64,000 bases of DNA. It comes from Dyadobacter sp. CY345 (lineage in GTDB: Bacteria > Bacteroidota > Bacteroidia > Cytophagales > Spirosomataceae). This document shows positions 54,641 through 63,813 of the stretch, piece by piece. Location: the NCBI RefSeq assembly GCF_021502725.1, contig NZ_JAKFFS010000003.1, positions 186,001 through 250,000 of the forward strand, written 5' to 3'. The translations under genes were made by a program, and so were the position numbers. Every line of letters starts with the position of its first letter. Position 1 is the first letter of the stretch. The notes below the pieces were generated by a model, which saw nothing but the letters and a program-made list of their open reading frames with translations, made no database searches and was not told the DNA's origin.

Positions 54641-54673
54641 AAAAGGGGGAAAGTATTTTACTTTCCCCCTTTT
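54641..54673 (+). terminator. Terminator after secDF
   Basis: 15-bp perfect stem, 54641-54655 with 54659-54673 (core GGGGGAAAG/CTTTCCCCC), T-run follows. Confidence 0.8.
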
Positions 54674-54755
54674 ATTTTTAAGCTAAGATGGACTTAGCAA
54701 ATTTTATTTTAGTTTTATACGATATTGAAATAACAACTACAATCAGAAATACTAT

Positions 54756-56207
54756 ATGGCAAATCAACTTTGGGTAAAAAAGCCAATTGAAAAATTAATG
54801 CTCGAGTCGAGTGGGGAAGGTAACGAGTTAAAACGATCTCTGAGTTCGACAAGTCTGATAGCACTGGGTATTGGTGCGATTATCGGCGCTGGTCTTTTTT
54901 CCCTTACAGGAATTGCAGCCGCAGAACATGCCGGGCCTGCTGTAACAATTTCATTTATTCTTGCTGCCGTTGGTTGTGGGTTTGCAGGTTTGTGTTATGC
55001 TGAATTTGCTTCAATGATCCCGATCGCGGGAAGTGCCTACACCTATTCTTATGCAACCATGGGCGAATTTGTTGCCTGGATTATCGGATGGGACCTTGTT
55101 CTGGAATATGCCCTGGGTGCAGCCACAGTTTCGGTGAGCTGGTCGCGTTATTTGCTGGAATTTTTAAGCTCTTTTGGCATTCATCTTCCTTCGCAACTGG
55201 TTTGTTCTCCATACGAAGTTGTAAAATTAAGCGATGGCACTATTATCGATAACGGTATCGTAAACTTGCCTGCGATCCTTATTATTTGGGTATTATCATT
55301 GCTTTTGATCAGAGGTACACAAGGATCTGCTTTCCTTAATAATATTCTTGTTTGTGTAAAAGTTGCCGTGGTTTTGGTTTTCATTGCATTGGGATGGAGC
55401 CATATCGATCCACAAAATTATGTACCCTACATTCCGGAAAATACGGGGAACTATGAAAACTTTGGCTGGTCTGGTATCGCTACGGGTGCTGCGGTTGTAT
55501 TCTTTGCGTTTATCGGTTTCGATGCCGTTTCTACTGCTGCGCAGGAAGCTAAAAACCCACAGAAGGGTATGCCAATCGGTATCCTTGGTTCACTTGTTAT
55601 CTGTACTTTGCTTTACGTTCTTTTCGCTCACGTGATGACTGGTTTAGTGAAATATACTGAATTCGCGAATGATGCAAAACCTGCTGCTACTGCCTTTGCA
55701 AAAACAGGTTATGATACACTTCAGACTGGTTTGATTATTGCAATTCTTGCAGGTTACACATCGGTAATGCTTGTGATGCTTTTAGGACAAAGTCGTGTGT
55801 TTTATTCTATGAGCAGAGATGGTCTGCTTCCAAAATTCTTCAGCGCGGTTCACCCAAAGTTCAGCACACCGTGGAAAACCAACCTTTTCTTTATGATTTT
55901 CGTAAGTCTTTTTTCAGGACTTGTACCTGTTAGTGACTTAGGGCATATGGTTAGTATTGGTACGTTATTCGCATTCTGTCTGGTTTGCGTAGGTGTTTGG
56001 ATGCTTCGCGTTAAACGTCCAGATCTTAAACGTTCATTCCGTACGCCGTTGGTTCCTTTTGTACCAATTATGGGAATCGTGGTTTGTTTATATCTGATGT
56101 ATTCTTTGCCGATCGAAAGCTGGTATCGTCTTGCAATCTGGCTGGCACTTGGCTTGGCTGTATATTTCGGATATGGAAGGAAAAACAGTAAGCTTTCGAA
56201 TGAATAA
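54756..56207 (+). CDS. APC family amino acid permease
   Basis: A 483-residue transporter with about 12 membrane helices. First-helix motif LIALGIGAIIGAGLFSLTGI, then SAYTYSYATMGEFVAWIIGW and FFAFIGFDAVSTAAQEAKNP, typical of the YfnA/CAT-like cationic amino acid branch. The hydrophilic loop SMSRDGLLPKFFSAVHPKF is also typical. Substrate not fixed. Stands alone. Confidence 0.9.
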   Translation: MANQLWVKKPIEKLMLESSGEGNELKRSLSSTSLIALGIGAIIGAGLFSLTGIAAAEHAGPAVTISFILAAVGCGFAGLCYAEFASMIPIAGSAYTYSYATMGEFVAWIIGWDLVLEYALGAATVSVSWSRYLLEFLSSFGIHLPSQLVCSPYEVVKLSDGTIIDNGIVNLPAILIIWVLSLLLIRGTQGSAFLNNILVCVKVAVVLVFIALGWSHIDPQNYVPYIPENTGNYENFGWSGIATGAAVVFFAFIGFDAVSTAAQEAKNPQKGMPIGILGSLVICTLLYVLFAHVMTGLVKYTEFANDAKPAATAFAKTGYDTLQTGLIIAILAGYTSVMLVMLLGQSRVFYSMSRDGLLPKFFSAVHPKFSTPWKTNLFFMIFVSLFSGLVPVSDLGHMVSIGTLFAFCLVCVGVWMLRVKRPDLKRSFRTPLVPFVPIMGIVVCLYLMYSLPIESWYRLAIWLALGLAVYFGYGRKNSKLSNE

Positions 56208-56254
56208 CGTCGGCTATAGGCTATCAGCAATCAGATCTATTACCTCGAAATAAT

Positions 56255-56299
56255 AAAAAAAGTCCTTACATCCGGAACCGGAATTGTAAGGACTTTTTT
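56255..56299. terminator. Bidirectional terminator between permease and lhgO
   Basis: Stem AGTCCTTACA (56261-56270) with TGTAAGGACT (56285-56294), A-run before and T-run after, so it serves both convergent genes. Confidence 0.75.
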
Positions 56300-56304
56300 A
56301 TTTT

Positions 56305-56370
56305 CCGAAAGCCGAAAGCCGAAAGCCGAAAGCCGAAAGCCGAAAGCCGAAAGCCGAAAGCCGAAAGCCG
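56305..56370. repeat. Tandem heptamer repeat, nine copies of CCGAAAG
   Basis: Nine perfect 7-bp units from 56305 to 56367 followed by a partial CCG. On the minus strand this is CTTTCGG x9, directly after the lhgO stop (56372) and before the terminator hairpin. Perfect copies and a unit length not divisible by three suggest slippage-prone DNA, but it lies outside any accepted gene. Confidence 0.9.
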
Positions 56371-56371
56371 C

Positions 56372-57571
56372 TTAAATTCTCGCCAAAACTCTTTCTGATA
56401 CAGTTTGCCCGATCGACAGCGAGGAAGTGGCAGCAGGTGAAGGTGCGTTGCAAACATTGATAGCGCCCTTGTTTTCAATGATTGAGAAGTCGTCCAACAA
56501 ACCACCGTCATAATCACAGGCCTGCGCCCGAACGCCTGCACCGCCCGGAATCAAGTCATCGCTTTGTATTTCCGGAATCATTTCCTGCAATGCTTTTGTA
56601 AATGCCGCTTTGGAAAAAGAGCGGTAATATTCTCCCATTCCCGTTTTCCAGTACTTGATTGCCACTTTTCTGAAACCTGGCCAGGCCAGTGATTCGAGCA
56701 TTTCCGGCACGTTGATATCGGTTTTTTTGTAGCCTTCTCGTTTAAATGCAAAGACAGCATTTGGTCCCGCTTCCACGCCGCCTTCGATCATTCTTGTAAA
56801 GTGAACGCCTAAAAATGGAAAATTTGGATCAGGAACTGGGTATATAAGATTTTTGACCAAATGATGTTTTTCCGGGCGGATTTTATAATATTCTCCTCTG
56901 AAAGGAATGATCCTTACTTTGATCTCTTCGGGTTGTGTCAACTGCGCTACTTTATCAGAATACAAGCCGGCACAATTAACAATAAGCCGAGTAGTGTAGG
57001 CATTACCTGAGGCAGTGATCACTTCACTTGAAGCATTCTGGTTTTTTATATTTACAACTTTTTCCTGAAACCGAATTTCACCGCCAAGTCGTTGAAACTT
57101 TTCAGCATATTTTTGGCTGACAGCTGTATAATCAATGATACCGGTATAAGGCACCCAAATGCCCTCCAAGCTATTTACATGCGGCTCTCTTTCACGAATC
57201 TCTTCTTTCGAAATCATCCGGTTTTGGGTTAAACCGTTTTGCATTCCACGATCATAAAGATTCTTTAACAGCGGAACTTGCTCAGGTTTGGTAGCAACCA
57301 CAATTTTTCCGCAAAGATCATAAGGAACACTTTCCTGATCACAAAAATCCAGAAGCATTTCATAACCGCGAATACAATTCGTTGCCTTTAGACTTCCTGG
57401 CTTGTAATAAAGTCCGGAGTGAATTACGCCGCTATTATGTCCAGTCTGATGTTTTGCAACGCCACTTTCCTTTTCAAGAAGCAGCAATTTTAAGGAAGGT
57501 TTTTGTTCTTTGATACGAAGGGCTGTGGCCAGGCCTACAATCCCACCGCCTACAACGATGATATCATACAT
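56372..57571 (-). CDS. lhgO: L-2-hydroxyglutarate oxidase
   Basis: A 399-residue FAD enzyme of the DAO family, starting MYDIIVVGGGIVGLATALRI (FAD loop), with KHQTGHNSGVIHSGLYYKPG typical of LhgO, RFQEKVV and VNCAGLYSDKVAQL inside, and a C-terminal NVCNAPSPAATSSLSIGQ. It oxidises L-2-hydroxyglutarate to 2-oxoglutarate and feeds electrons to the quinone pool. The stop is followed at once by the heptamer array. Confidence 0.88.
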   Translation of the reverse strand: MYDIIVVGGGIVGLATALRIKEQKPSLKLLLLEKESGVAKHQTGHNSGVIHSGLYYKPGSLKATNCIRGYEMLLDFCDQESVPYDLCGKIVVATKPEQVPLLKNLYDRGMQNGLTQNRMISKEEIREREPHVNSLEGIWVPYTGIIDYTAVSQKYAEKFQRLGGEIRFQEKVVNIKNQNASSEVITASGNAYTTRLIVNCAGLYSDKVAQLTQPEEIKVRIIPFRGEYYKIRPEKHHLVKNLIYPVPDPNFPFLGVHFTRMIEGGVEAGPNAVFAFKREGYKKTDINVPEMLESLAWPGFRKVAIKYWKTGMGEYYRSFSKAAFTKALQEMIPEIQSDDLIPGGAGVRAQACDYDGGLLDDFSIIENKGAINVCNAPSPAATSSLSIGQTVSERVLARI

Positions 57572-57669
57572 GCGACATGAATTCTTTTTTGCAAAGAAAC
57601 AGCTTGGAGATCAATAATGCTGTATTAAAACAGGAATCATAAATTTTTATTTAATTCCGGTAAAAGCCC

Positions 57670-58866
57670 TTATCCCGGAAATGAAATCTTTCCCATGGAA
57701 ACACTCGGTACCCCTTCCCGATCACCAAAATTCATTCCGGAACCAGCTATCGTCTCATTCGCCAACACTGCAAATAATACTGCTTCTTTGGCATCTCCTG
57801 ACACGCCCAATTCATCAATCAAGCTAAGCTGGCAATTCGGTAATTGTTCCCGAATGGAGGCCATGAGCACAGGATTATGAGCTCCGCCGCCACTTGCATA
57901 AATTTTGTAAATTTCGCCAGGTTTCATTACACGCTGGATCGCACTGGAAATAGTATCGGCACTAAATCGGGTGAGTGTTGCAAGAATATCTTCCGGTGAA
58001 ATTTCCTGTAAATTATTCTGGTCAATCATACTGCTGATAAAATCAATATTAAATACTTCCGGACCGGTTGTTTTTGGAAACGGAGCTTCAAAAAATGCGA
58101 GTGACTTCAATGCTTCCAACAGATCGTTATTAATATTTCCACTGGCTGCGATAAGTCCATCCTCGTCATAAGGTTTACCAAAATATTTTCTGGTGAAAGC
58201 ATCAATCAAAGTATTTCCCGGACCGGTATCAGTTGTGAAAATAGCGGATGGATCCAAGGAACCGGGTAAAAATGTGAAGTTTGCGATGCCGCCCATATTG
58301 AGCAAAATCCTGTTTTCTCCCTTTTCAGAAAATAAAAAATAATCTCCGTAAACAGCCAAAGGAGCACCTTCACCGCCGGCAGCAATATGTTTTTGCCGAA
58401 AATCACTCAGTGTTATAATATTCGTGGTAACCGCAATATGATCGCCATCTCCAATCTGTAAAGTGGAATTAGGGAAATCCGGAAGGTTATGCTGTTTTTT
58501 AGGTGCGTGAAAAACCGTCTGCCCGTGGCTTGCAATCAGGTCAATTTCTTCTGCCGATACGTTCCATTTTTTCAAACAATCAAGAATCATATCGCCATGC
58601 GCGATACCGATCAGCGGATTAAGCACGCATAAATGCTGGAAATCAATTTCGCGTTTGGCAAATATTTCTCTGATACTATTTCTAAATGATTCGGTAAAAG
58701 GAACAGTTGTAAAATGTTCTATTTTGAGAATGGTATCAATTCCGCTTCCCTGAACGTTACAAAGCGCAACATCAAGTCCGTCCAGTGAAGTACCGGACAT
58801 TAATCCTATGATGCGCCTGGAAGGCTTACTGGCAATGTCTGCCAGACGAATTACGTGATTTTTCAA
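57670..58866 (-). CDS. anmK: Anhydro-N-acetylmuramic acid kinase
   Basis: A 398-residue ASKHA kinase that opens and phosphorylates anhydro-MurNAc during peptidoglycan recycling. Motifs: RRIIGLMSGTSLDGLDVALC, DLIASHGQTVFH, FTTDTGPGNTLIDAF and YASGGGAHNPVLMASI. It starts after the terminator that ends the PSP1 gene. murQ is not adjacent. Confidence 0.93.
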   Translation of the reverse strand: MKNHVIRLADIASKPSRRIIGLMSGTSLDGLDVALCNVQGSGIDTILKIEHFTTVPFTESFRNSIREIFAKREIDFQHLCVLNPLIGIAHGDMILDCLKKWNVSAEEIDLIASHGQTVFHAPKKQHNLPDFPNSTLQIGDGDHIAVTTNIITLSDFRQKHIAAGGEGAPLAVYGDYFLFSEKGENRILLNMGGIANFTFLPGSLDPSAIFTTDTGPGNTLIDAFTRKYFGKPYDEDGLIAASGNINNDLLEALKSLAFFEAPFPKTTGPEVFNIDFISSMIDQNNLQEISPEDILATLTRFSADTISSAIQRVMKPGEIYKIYASGGGAHNPVLMASIREQLPNCQLSLIDELGVSGDAKEAVLFAVLANETIAGSGMNFGDREGVPSVSMGKISFPG

Positions 58867-58893
58867 GAGTTTAGAATTTTAGGCTGGCTGTAA

Positions 58894-58937
58894 AAGAAAA
58901 TAAGCTGCAAAATATCATTTTTGCAGCTTATTTTCTT
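58894..58937 (-). terminator. Terminator after the PSP1-domain gene
   Basis: About 19-bp stem (58894-58912 with 58918-58937; core AATAAGCTGCAAAA/TTTTGCAGCTTATT). It lies between the PSP1 gene stop and the anmK start on the minus strand. Confidence 0.7.
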
Positions 58938-58941
58938 GTTT

Positions 58942-60138
58942 TTATTGAGGTGTAGAAGGCGTAGTTGCCTGTGGTGGTTTGGCACCCCGGTTTTTATTAC
59001 CACTCCTGTTTTTCTTCTTTTTCTTCTTTTTCTGTTCCTCGCTATATTTGCGGTCAAGGTTGGCCAGATCGCTGTTCAACGACTGCGCTCCTTTTTCGAT
59101 TTTCTTTTCCGGTTCCGGGGTCAGAATTTCAAGCGATTCAGGGATAATATCCTTTTTGTTCAAATCGATGATTTCAAGTACTTTATCAATCGCAACCGGA
59201 TACCAGTTTGTGTCTTTTTCAAAACCAAACCACATGATCTTCCTGAAAATATCAGTCTTTTGAAGCGTTGCGACCCCTTTTTTCGTTTTCAAAGGCGCGT
59301 CGATTGTCGGGATATCTCTTAATGCATCGATATAAGTTTCGAGCTCATAGTTCAGACAACACTTCAACCGACCACATTGTCCTGAAAGTTTTGCAGGATT
59401 CAGCGAAAGGTTTTGATAACGCGCTGCTGACGTCGAGATATTCTTAAAATCCGTAAGCCAGGTTGAACAGCAAAGTTCACGTCCGCAAGAACCTAAACCA
59501 CCCAGGCGGCTCGCTTCCTGACGAAGGCTGATCTGTCTCATCTCGATCCTGACCTTAAATTCAGACGCAAGAGATTTGATCAGTTCCCGGAAATCTACAC
59601 GTTCCTCAGACGAATAGTAAAACGTAGTTTTGGTATTATCCGACTGAAATTCAACGTCAGATAACTTCATGTTCAGTTTCATCTCACGGATAATTTCCCG
59701 TGTACGATATAGCGTCGGCATTTCTCTTGCCATCGCCTGCGTATGTTTATCCAAATCTTTCTCGTTGGCGACTCTGTAAATAACATGAATGTCATCACTG
59801 ATCGCAACGTTTTTACGCTTCATCTGAAGGCGTACAAGTTCACCTTGCAGAGACACAGTCCCTATATGCTGGCCGGAGGCCATTTCACAAACAACGTAGT
59901 CACCTGTGACAAAGTCTACCTGATTTATATTACGGAAATATTCTTTTCGTCCGCCTTTAAATTTTACTTCAACAACGTCAAACTTCTGACTTGCAGGCAC
60001 ATCCATGTGGCTGAGCCAGTCGAAAACGTTCATTTTATTACATCCACCTGTACCACAGGTTCCATTACTTCCACATCCTGAGACGGCCGATCCTTCTTTA
60101 GTACCGCACCCGCCGGATGCACATGATCCACATCCCAT
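58942..60138 (-). CDS. ricT: PSP1 domain protein, RicT (YaaT)-like, with cysteine-rich N-terminus
   Basis: A 398-residue protein. The first 33 residues hold seven cysteines among glycines and serines (MGCGSCASGGCGTKEGSAVS, then GCGSNGTCGTGGC). The PSP1 core follows: VVEVKFKGGRKEYFRNI, YYSSEERVDFRELIKSLASE, and the cysteine sets GLGSCGRELCCSTWL and SGQCGRLKCCLNYE. In Bacillus, RicT forms an Fe-S bearing complex affecting RNA processing. A lysine-rich tail (EEQKKKKKKKNRSGNKNRG) could bind RNA. It starts 15 nt after purD. Confidence 0.85.
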   Translation of the reverse strand: MGCGSCASGGCGTKEGSAVSGCGSNGTCGTGGCNKMNVFDWLSHMDVPASQKFDVVEVKFKGGRKEYFRNINQVDFVTGDYVVCEMASGQHIGTVSLQGELVRLQMKRKNVAISDDIHVIYRVANEKDLDKHTQAMAREMPTLYRTREIIREMKLNMKLSDVEFQSDNTKTTFYYSSEERVDFRELIKSLASEFKVRIEMRQISLRQEASRLGGLGSCGRELCCSTWLTDFKNISTSAARYQNLSLNPAKLSGQCGRLKCCLNYELETYIDALRDIPTIDAPLKTKKGVATLQKTDIFRKIMWFGFEKDTNWYPVAIDKVLEIIDLNKKDIIPESLEILTPEPEKKIEKGAQSLNSDLANLDRKYSEEQKKKKKKKNRSGNKNRGAKPPQATTPSTPQ

Positions 60139-60153
60139 AGTTCATCGTCTTCA

Positions 60154-61443
60154 TCAAGAGTTATAACGAATTAAATCCATACCGATGTCGTGTCTGAAAT
60201 ATTTTCCCTCAAACTGTATAGCTTGCGCAGCACGCTGCGACTTATGAACCGCATTTTCAAGCGAATTGGCAACGCCGGTCAAAACCATAACCCTGCCGCC
60301 ATTCGTCACGACTTCGGTATTTGCATTAAATGTAGTTCCTGCATGAAACAGAAATACATCTTCAACCTTTTCCTTTCCGGAAATTACTTTGCCTGTTTCA
60401 TAATCTCCCGGGTATCCACCAGATACCAGAACAGTCGTCACTGCGACCTGAGGGGAGATATTCATTTCGATATCCTGTAAAGTACCTTTAGCGGTTGCTG
60501 CCAGAAGTATAAGGAAATCAGACTGAATACGTGGCAAAACTACTTCTGTTTCAGGATCGCCCATACGCACATTGTATTCAATAACGTAAGGTTCACCTTT
60601 GATATTCATTAAACCGATAAATATGAATCCTACATATTTAATTCCTTCACTTTTTAAACCGTGAAGTGTTGGCTTAACAACTTTTTCTTCAACTTTTCTT
60701 AAAAAATTAGCATCCGCGAAAGCAACAGGTGAAACGGCACCCATTCCTCCGGTATTAAGTCCGGTATCGTTTTCTCCAATTCTCTTATAATCCTTTGCTT
60801 CCGGCAAGATTTTATAGTTCTCTCCATCACAAAGCACAAACACTGACAATTCTATTCCTTTGAGGAATTGCTCAATAACAACTTTATTTCCTGCCGATCC
60901 AAATTTACCATCAACAAGCATCTCCGTGAATGCATCTTGCGCATCCTTATGTTTCTCGGCAATGATCACACCTTTTCCGGCCGCAAGACCGTCCGCTTTC
61001 AACACAATTGGCAACGGATGGCTTTCAAGATATTCAAGTCCGGTTTCCAGAGTTTCAGCCGTAAAAGTTCGGGATGAAGCAGTCGGGATTCCGTATTTCT
61101 GCATAAACTGTTTGGAAAAATCCTTGCTCCCTTCCAGTTGTGCACCGGCCTTATTAGGCCCGATTATTTTTATTTTACTAAGATCAGGGCGGCTTTCAAA
61201 ATAATCAACAACGCCATTTACCAAAGGTTCTTCCGGCCCTACAATCACCAATTCGATTTCATTTTCAATAACAGCTGCTGCAACCGAATCAAAATCATTG
61301 TACGAAATCGGCAGGTTTGTTGCTATTTCCGCAGTACCGGCGTTTCCCGGTGCTACAAACAAATTGTCACAAAGAGGGCTTTGGGCTATTTTCCAGGCAA
61401 AAGCGTGCTCTCGGCCTCCTGAGCCCAATATAAGTATATTCAT
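60154..61443 (-). CDS. purD: Phosphoribosylamine-glycine ligase
   Basis: A 429-residue ATP-grasp ligase of purine synthesis. It starts MNILILGSGGREHAFAWKIA, with GPEEPLVNGVVDYF, KADGLAAGKGVIIAE, and ATP-site NTGGMGAVSP and VIEYNVRMGDPETEV. Normal length. It lies 66 nt after recQ and 15 nt before the PSP1 gene on the same strand. Confidence 0.95.
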   Translation of the reverse strand: MNILILGSGGREHAFAWKIAQSPLCDNLFVAPGNAGTAEIATNLPISYNDFDSVAAAVIENEIELVIVGPEEPLVNGVVDYFESRPDLSKIKIIGPNKAGAQLEGSKDFSKQFMQKYGIPTASSRTFTAETLETGLEYLESHPLPIVLKADGLAAGKGVIIAEKHKDAQDAFTEMLVDGKFGSAGNKVVIEQFLKGIELSVFVLCDGENYKILPEAKDYKRIGENDTGLNTGGMGAVSPVAFADANFLRKVEEKVVKPTLHGLKSEGIKYVGFIFIGLMNIKGEPYVIEYNVRMGDPETEVVLPRIQSDFLILLAATAKGTLQDIEMNISPQVAVTTVLVSGGYPGDYETGKVISGKEKVEDVFLFHAGTTFNANTEVVTNGGRVMVLTGVANSLENAVHKSQRAAQAIQFEGKYFRHDIGMDLIRYNS

Positions 61444-61509
61444 AACTTTGATAAAAATAATTCTGACAGACTGTTAGGGTAACAGGCAAATTCCTTGCCT
61501 GTATGTGAA

Positions 61510-63720
61510 CTAGTTTGCCAATTCCGATAAAAACTTAATACGCATCAACCTTAATTCCTCTTCGCTAACGTCGTCGTTCGAAAATTCATCTAATGCGGCT
61601 GCAATGTTATCTGTTTCAGCATTCATGAAATAATCATAAATATCCTGCTGTCTTTCTTTATCAATGACCTGATTAATATAGTAGTCAAGATTTAATTTTG
61701 TTCCAGAATAACAAATATGTTCAACTTCTTCAATGATATCGCTCAGGGCCATATCTTTTACATCAGCGATCTCGTCCAGACTAACTTTTCTGTCAACCTG
61801 CGAAATGATAAAAATCTTGATCTTGGATTTGTTGACGGTCGATTTAATTACGACATCCTTCGCCGTTTCAATATCATTCTCTTCTACATACCGCGTGATC
61901 AGATCAATAAATTGACGACCGAACTTCTGCACTTTACCCATCCCGACCCCGTTAATCTGGGCCATTTCCTGTTGCGTGGTTGGATAGGTAGTCGCCATTT
62001 CTTCCATAGACGGATCCTGGAAAATAACATAAGGAGGCAAATCCTTTTCTTTTGCAACTTTTTTACGAAGTGCTTTCAGCATACCTAAAAGCGCCTCATC
62101 GTATGCATGCGCACTACCGCCGGCTACGGAATCTGCACTGTCATCTTCAACTTTTACCTCTTCTTCTTCGAAGTTATGGTCTTTGTGAAGCGTTACAGGA
62201 TAAGGATCATTGATGTAATTAAGCCCTTTTTCACCAATCTTGATAATACCGTAATTTTCAAGATCTTTTTCAAGATAATTCAAAATTACCAGTTGACGGA
62301 TTGTCGAGAGCCAGTATTCACGCGACTCATTCATTTCCAGCCCTTTGCCAAAAACATCCAGCTTGTCATGCTCATAACTGCGGACATACTGATTATCTGT
62401 CGCCGTGATCAGATCAGTAATATGATCTCCGTCAAAACGCTGCTCAGTCAATTGAACTGCACGAAGAACCAGTACGACCTCCTCCTGAACTTTTCTTTTC
62501 TCCGTCGGTTTCAGACAATTGTCACAGAAGCCGCAATCCTTATCAAGATACTCTCCAAAATAACTTAAAAGCTGTCTTCTGCGGCAAACACCCAAAGTCG
62601 AATAAGCTACCATTTCATTTAACAAATGGCGTGCGTTGTCTCGTTCGGTAACCGTTTTGTCTTTATTGAATTTTTCCAGCTTTTGAATATCGTCGTAGCT
62701 GTAAAACATCAGACAGTTACCTTCCAGACCATCACGTCCGGCGCGGCCCGTTTCCTGATAGTATCCTTCCAGCGATTTTGGCACATCATAGTGAATCACA
62801 AAACGAACATCCGGCTTATCAATCCCCATTCCAAAGGCAATTGTGGCAACGATTACGTCTACTTCTTCATTCAAAAACGCATCCTGATTAGCCATACGCG
62901 TGTTGCTGTCCAGTCCGGCGTGGTATGGAAGTGCTTTTACGTCATTAACAGAGAGCAGTTCGGCAATTTCCTCAACTGTTTTGCGGCTCAAACAATATAC
63001 GATACCAGACTTACCCTTGTTGTTGCGGACATATCGGATAAGTTGTTTCTTGGTATCTTTTTTTGCGCGTATTTCGTAATAAAGATTTTTACGGTTAAAA
63101 GAGGATTTAAAGGTTTCAGCTTCCTCCATTTGCAGGTTTTTGCGGATATCCTGCTGAACTTTGGGCGTAGCGGTAGCCGTCAAAGCGATAATTGGAAGAT
63201 TACCGATATTCTCAATAATACCGTAAATGCGGCGGTATTCCGGCCGGAAATCATGCCCCCATTCGGAAATACAGTGCGCTTCATCAATTGCGACAAAAGA
63301 TATTTTTACTCTTTTCAGAAATTCCAGATTCTCTTCTTTCGTCAAAGATTCGGGCGCTATGTAAAGCAACTTCAGACTACCGTCTAATGCGTCATTTTTT
63401 ACGCGGGTCATTTCCGCCTTCGTCAGCGTCGAATTTAAGAATTGCGCGTTAATACCAAACGCAGTCAATTGATCGACCTGATTTTTCATCAGCGCAATAA
63501 GTGGTGATATAACAATGGTCATACCATCCGTAACCAGTGCAGGCAACTGGTAGCAAAGCGATTTTCCTGCTCCGGTTGGCATAATAACAAATGTATTTTT
63601 GCCTAACAGGATGTTTTGAATTATTACTTCTTGCTCTCCCCGGAACTGACTGTAACCAAATATTTCTTTGAGTCTTTCTTTTAACGTGTCTAAAACGACA
63701 TTATCAACCTGCTTTACCAT
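61510..63720 (-). CDS. recQ: ATP-dependent DNA helicase RecQ
   Basis: A 736-residue helicase. Walker A VIMPTGAGKSLCYQLPA, DEAH motif in VAIDEAHCISEWGHDFRPEY, GIDKPDVRFVIHYDVPKSLE and QETGRAGRDG; zinc-binding cysteines in CRRRQLLSYFGEYLDKDCGF, CDNC; HRDC domain near 525-605 (QMAQINGVGMGKVQKFGRQF). A C-terminal extension of about 120 residues follows the HRDC, as in many Bacteroidota RecQ proteins. Divergent from kdsD. Confidence 0.95.
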   Translation of the reverse strand: MVKQVDNVVLDTLKERLKEIFGYSQFRGEQEVIIQNILLGKNTFVIMPTGAGKSLCYQLPALVTDGMTIVISPLIALMKNQVDQLTAFGINAQFLNSTLTKAEMTRVKNDALDGSLKLLYIAPESLTKEENLEFLKRVKISFVAIDEAHCISEWGHDFRPEYRRIYGIIENIGNLPIIALTATATPKVQQDIRKNLQMEEAETFKSSFNRKNLYYEIRAKKDTKKQLIRYVRNNKGKSGIVYCLSRKTVEEIAELLSVNDVKALPYHAGLDSNTRMANQDAFLNEEVDVIVATIAFGMGIDKPDVRFVIHYDVPKSLEGYYQETGRAGRDGLEGNCLMFYSYDDIQKLEKFNKDKTVTERDNARHLLNEMVAYSTLGVCRRRQLLSYFGEYLDKDCGFCDNCLKPTEKRKVQEEVVLVLRAVQLTEQRFDGDHITDLITATDNQYVRSYEHDKLDVFGKGLEMNESREYWLSTIRQLVILNYLEKDLENYGIIKIGEKGLNYINDPYPVTLHKDHNFEEEEVKVEDDSADSVAGGSAHAYDEALLGMLKALRKKVAKEKDLPPYVIFQDPSMEEMATTYPTTQQEMAQINGVGMGKVQKFGRQFIDLITRYVEENDIETAKDVVIKSTVNKSKIKIFIISQVDRKVSLDEIADVKDMALSDIIEEVEHICYSGTKLNLDYYINQVIDKERQQDIYDYFMNAETDNIAAALDEFSNDDVSEEELRLMRIKFLSELAN

Positions 63721-63813
63721 ACTTTGTCAACAAAATGGATATCCCAAAGTTCTCTATCTTTGCCTTTGATCTTAATAATTGGAATTCGTTCTCAATAAAA
63801 CTGTAATTCAGAT
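63721..63813. promoter_or_regulatory. Divergent promoter region, recQ and kdsD
   Basis: TATCTTTG (63755-63762) fits TAnnTTTG on the plus strand for kdsD, but no well-spaced -33 TTTG is seen. Both genes must start from this 93-bp gap. Confidence 0.4.

Noticed and set aside
56305-56370. CRISPR-like array
   Set aside because: Units are 7 bp and directly adjacent, with no spacers and no cas genes nearby.
56266-56541. Frame reading through the heptamer array as LSAFGFR repeats
   Set aside because: It runs antiphase inside lhgO and owes its repeats only to the CCGAAAG microsatellite.
62626-63387. 253-codon plus-strand frame inside recQ
   Set aside because: Antisense to the conserved helicase motifs of RecQ; long shadow frames are expected there.
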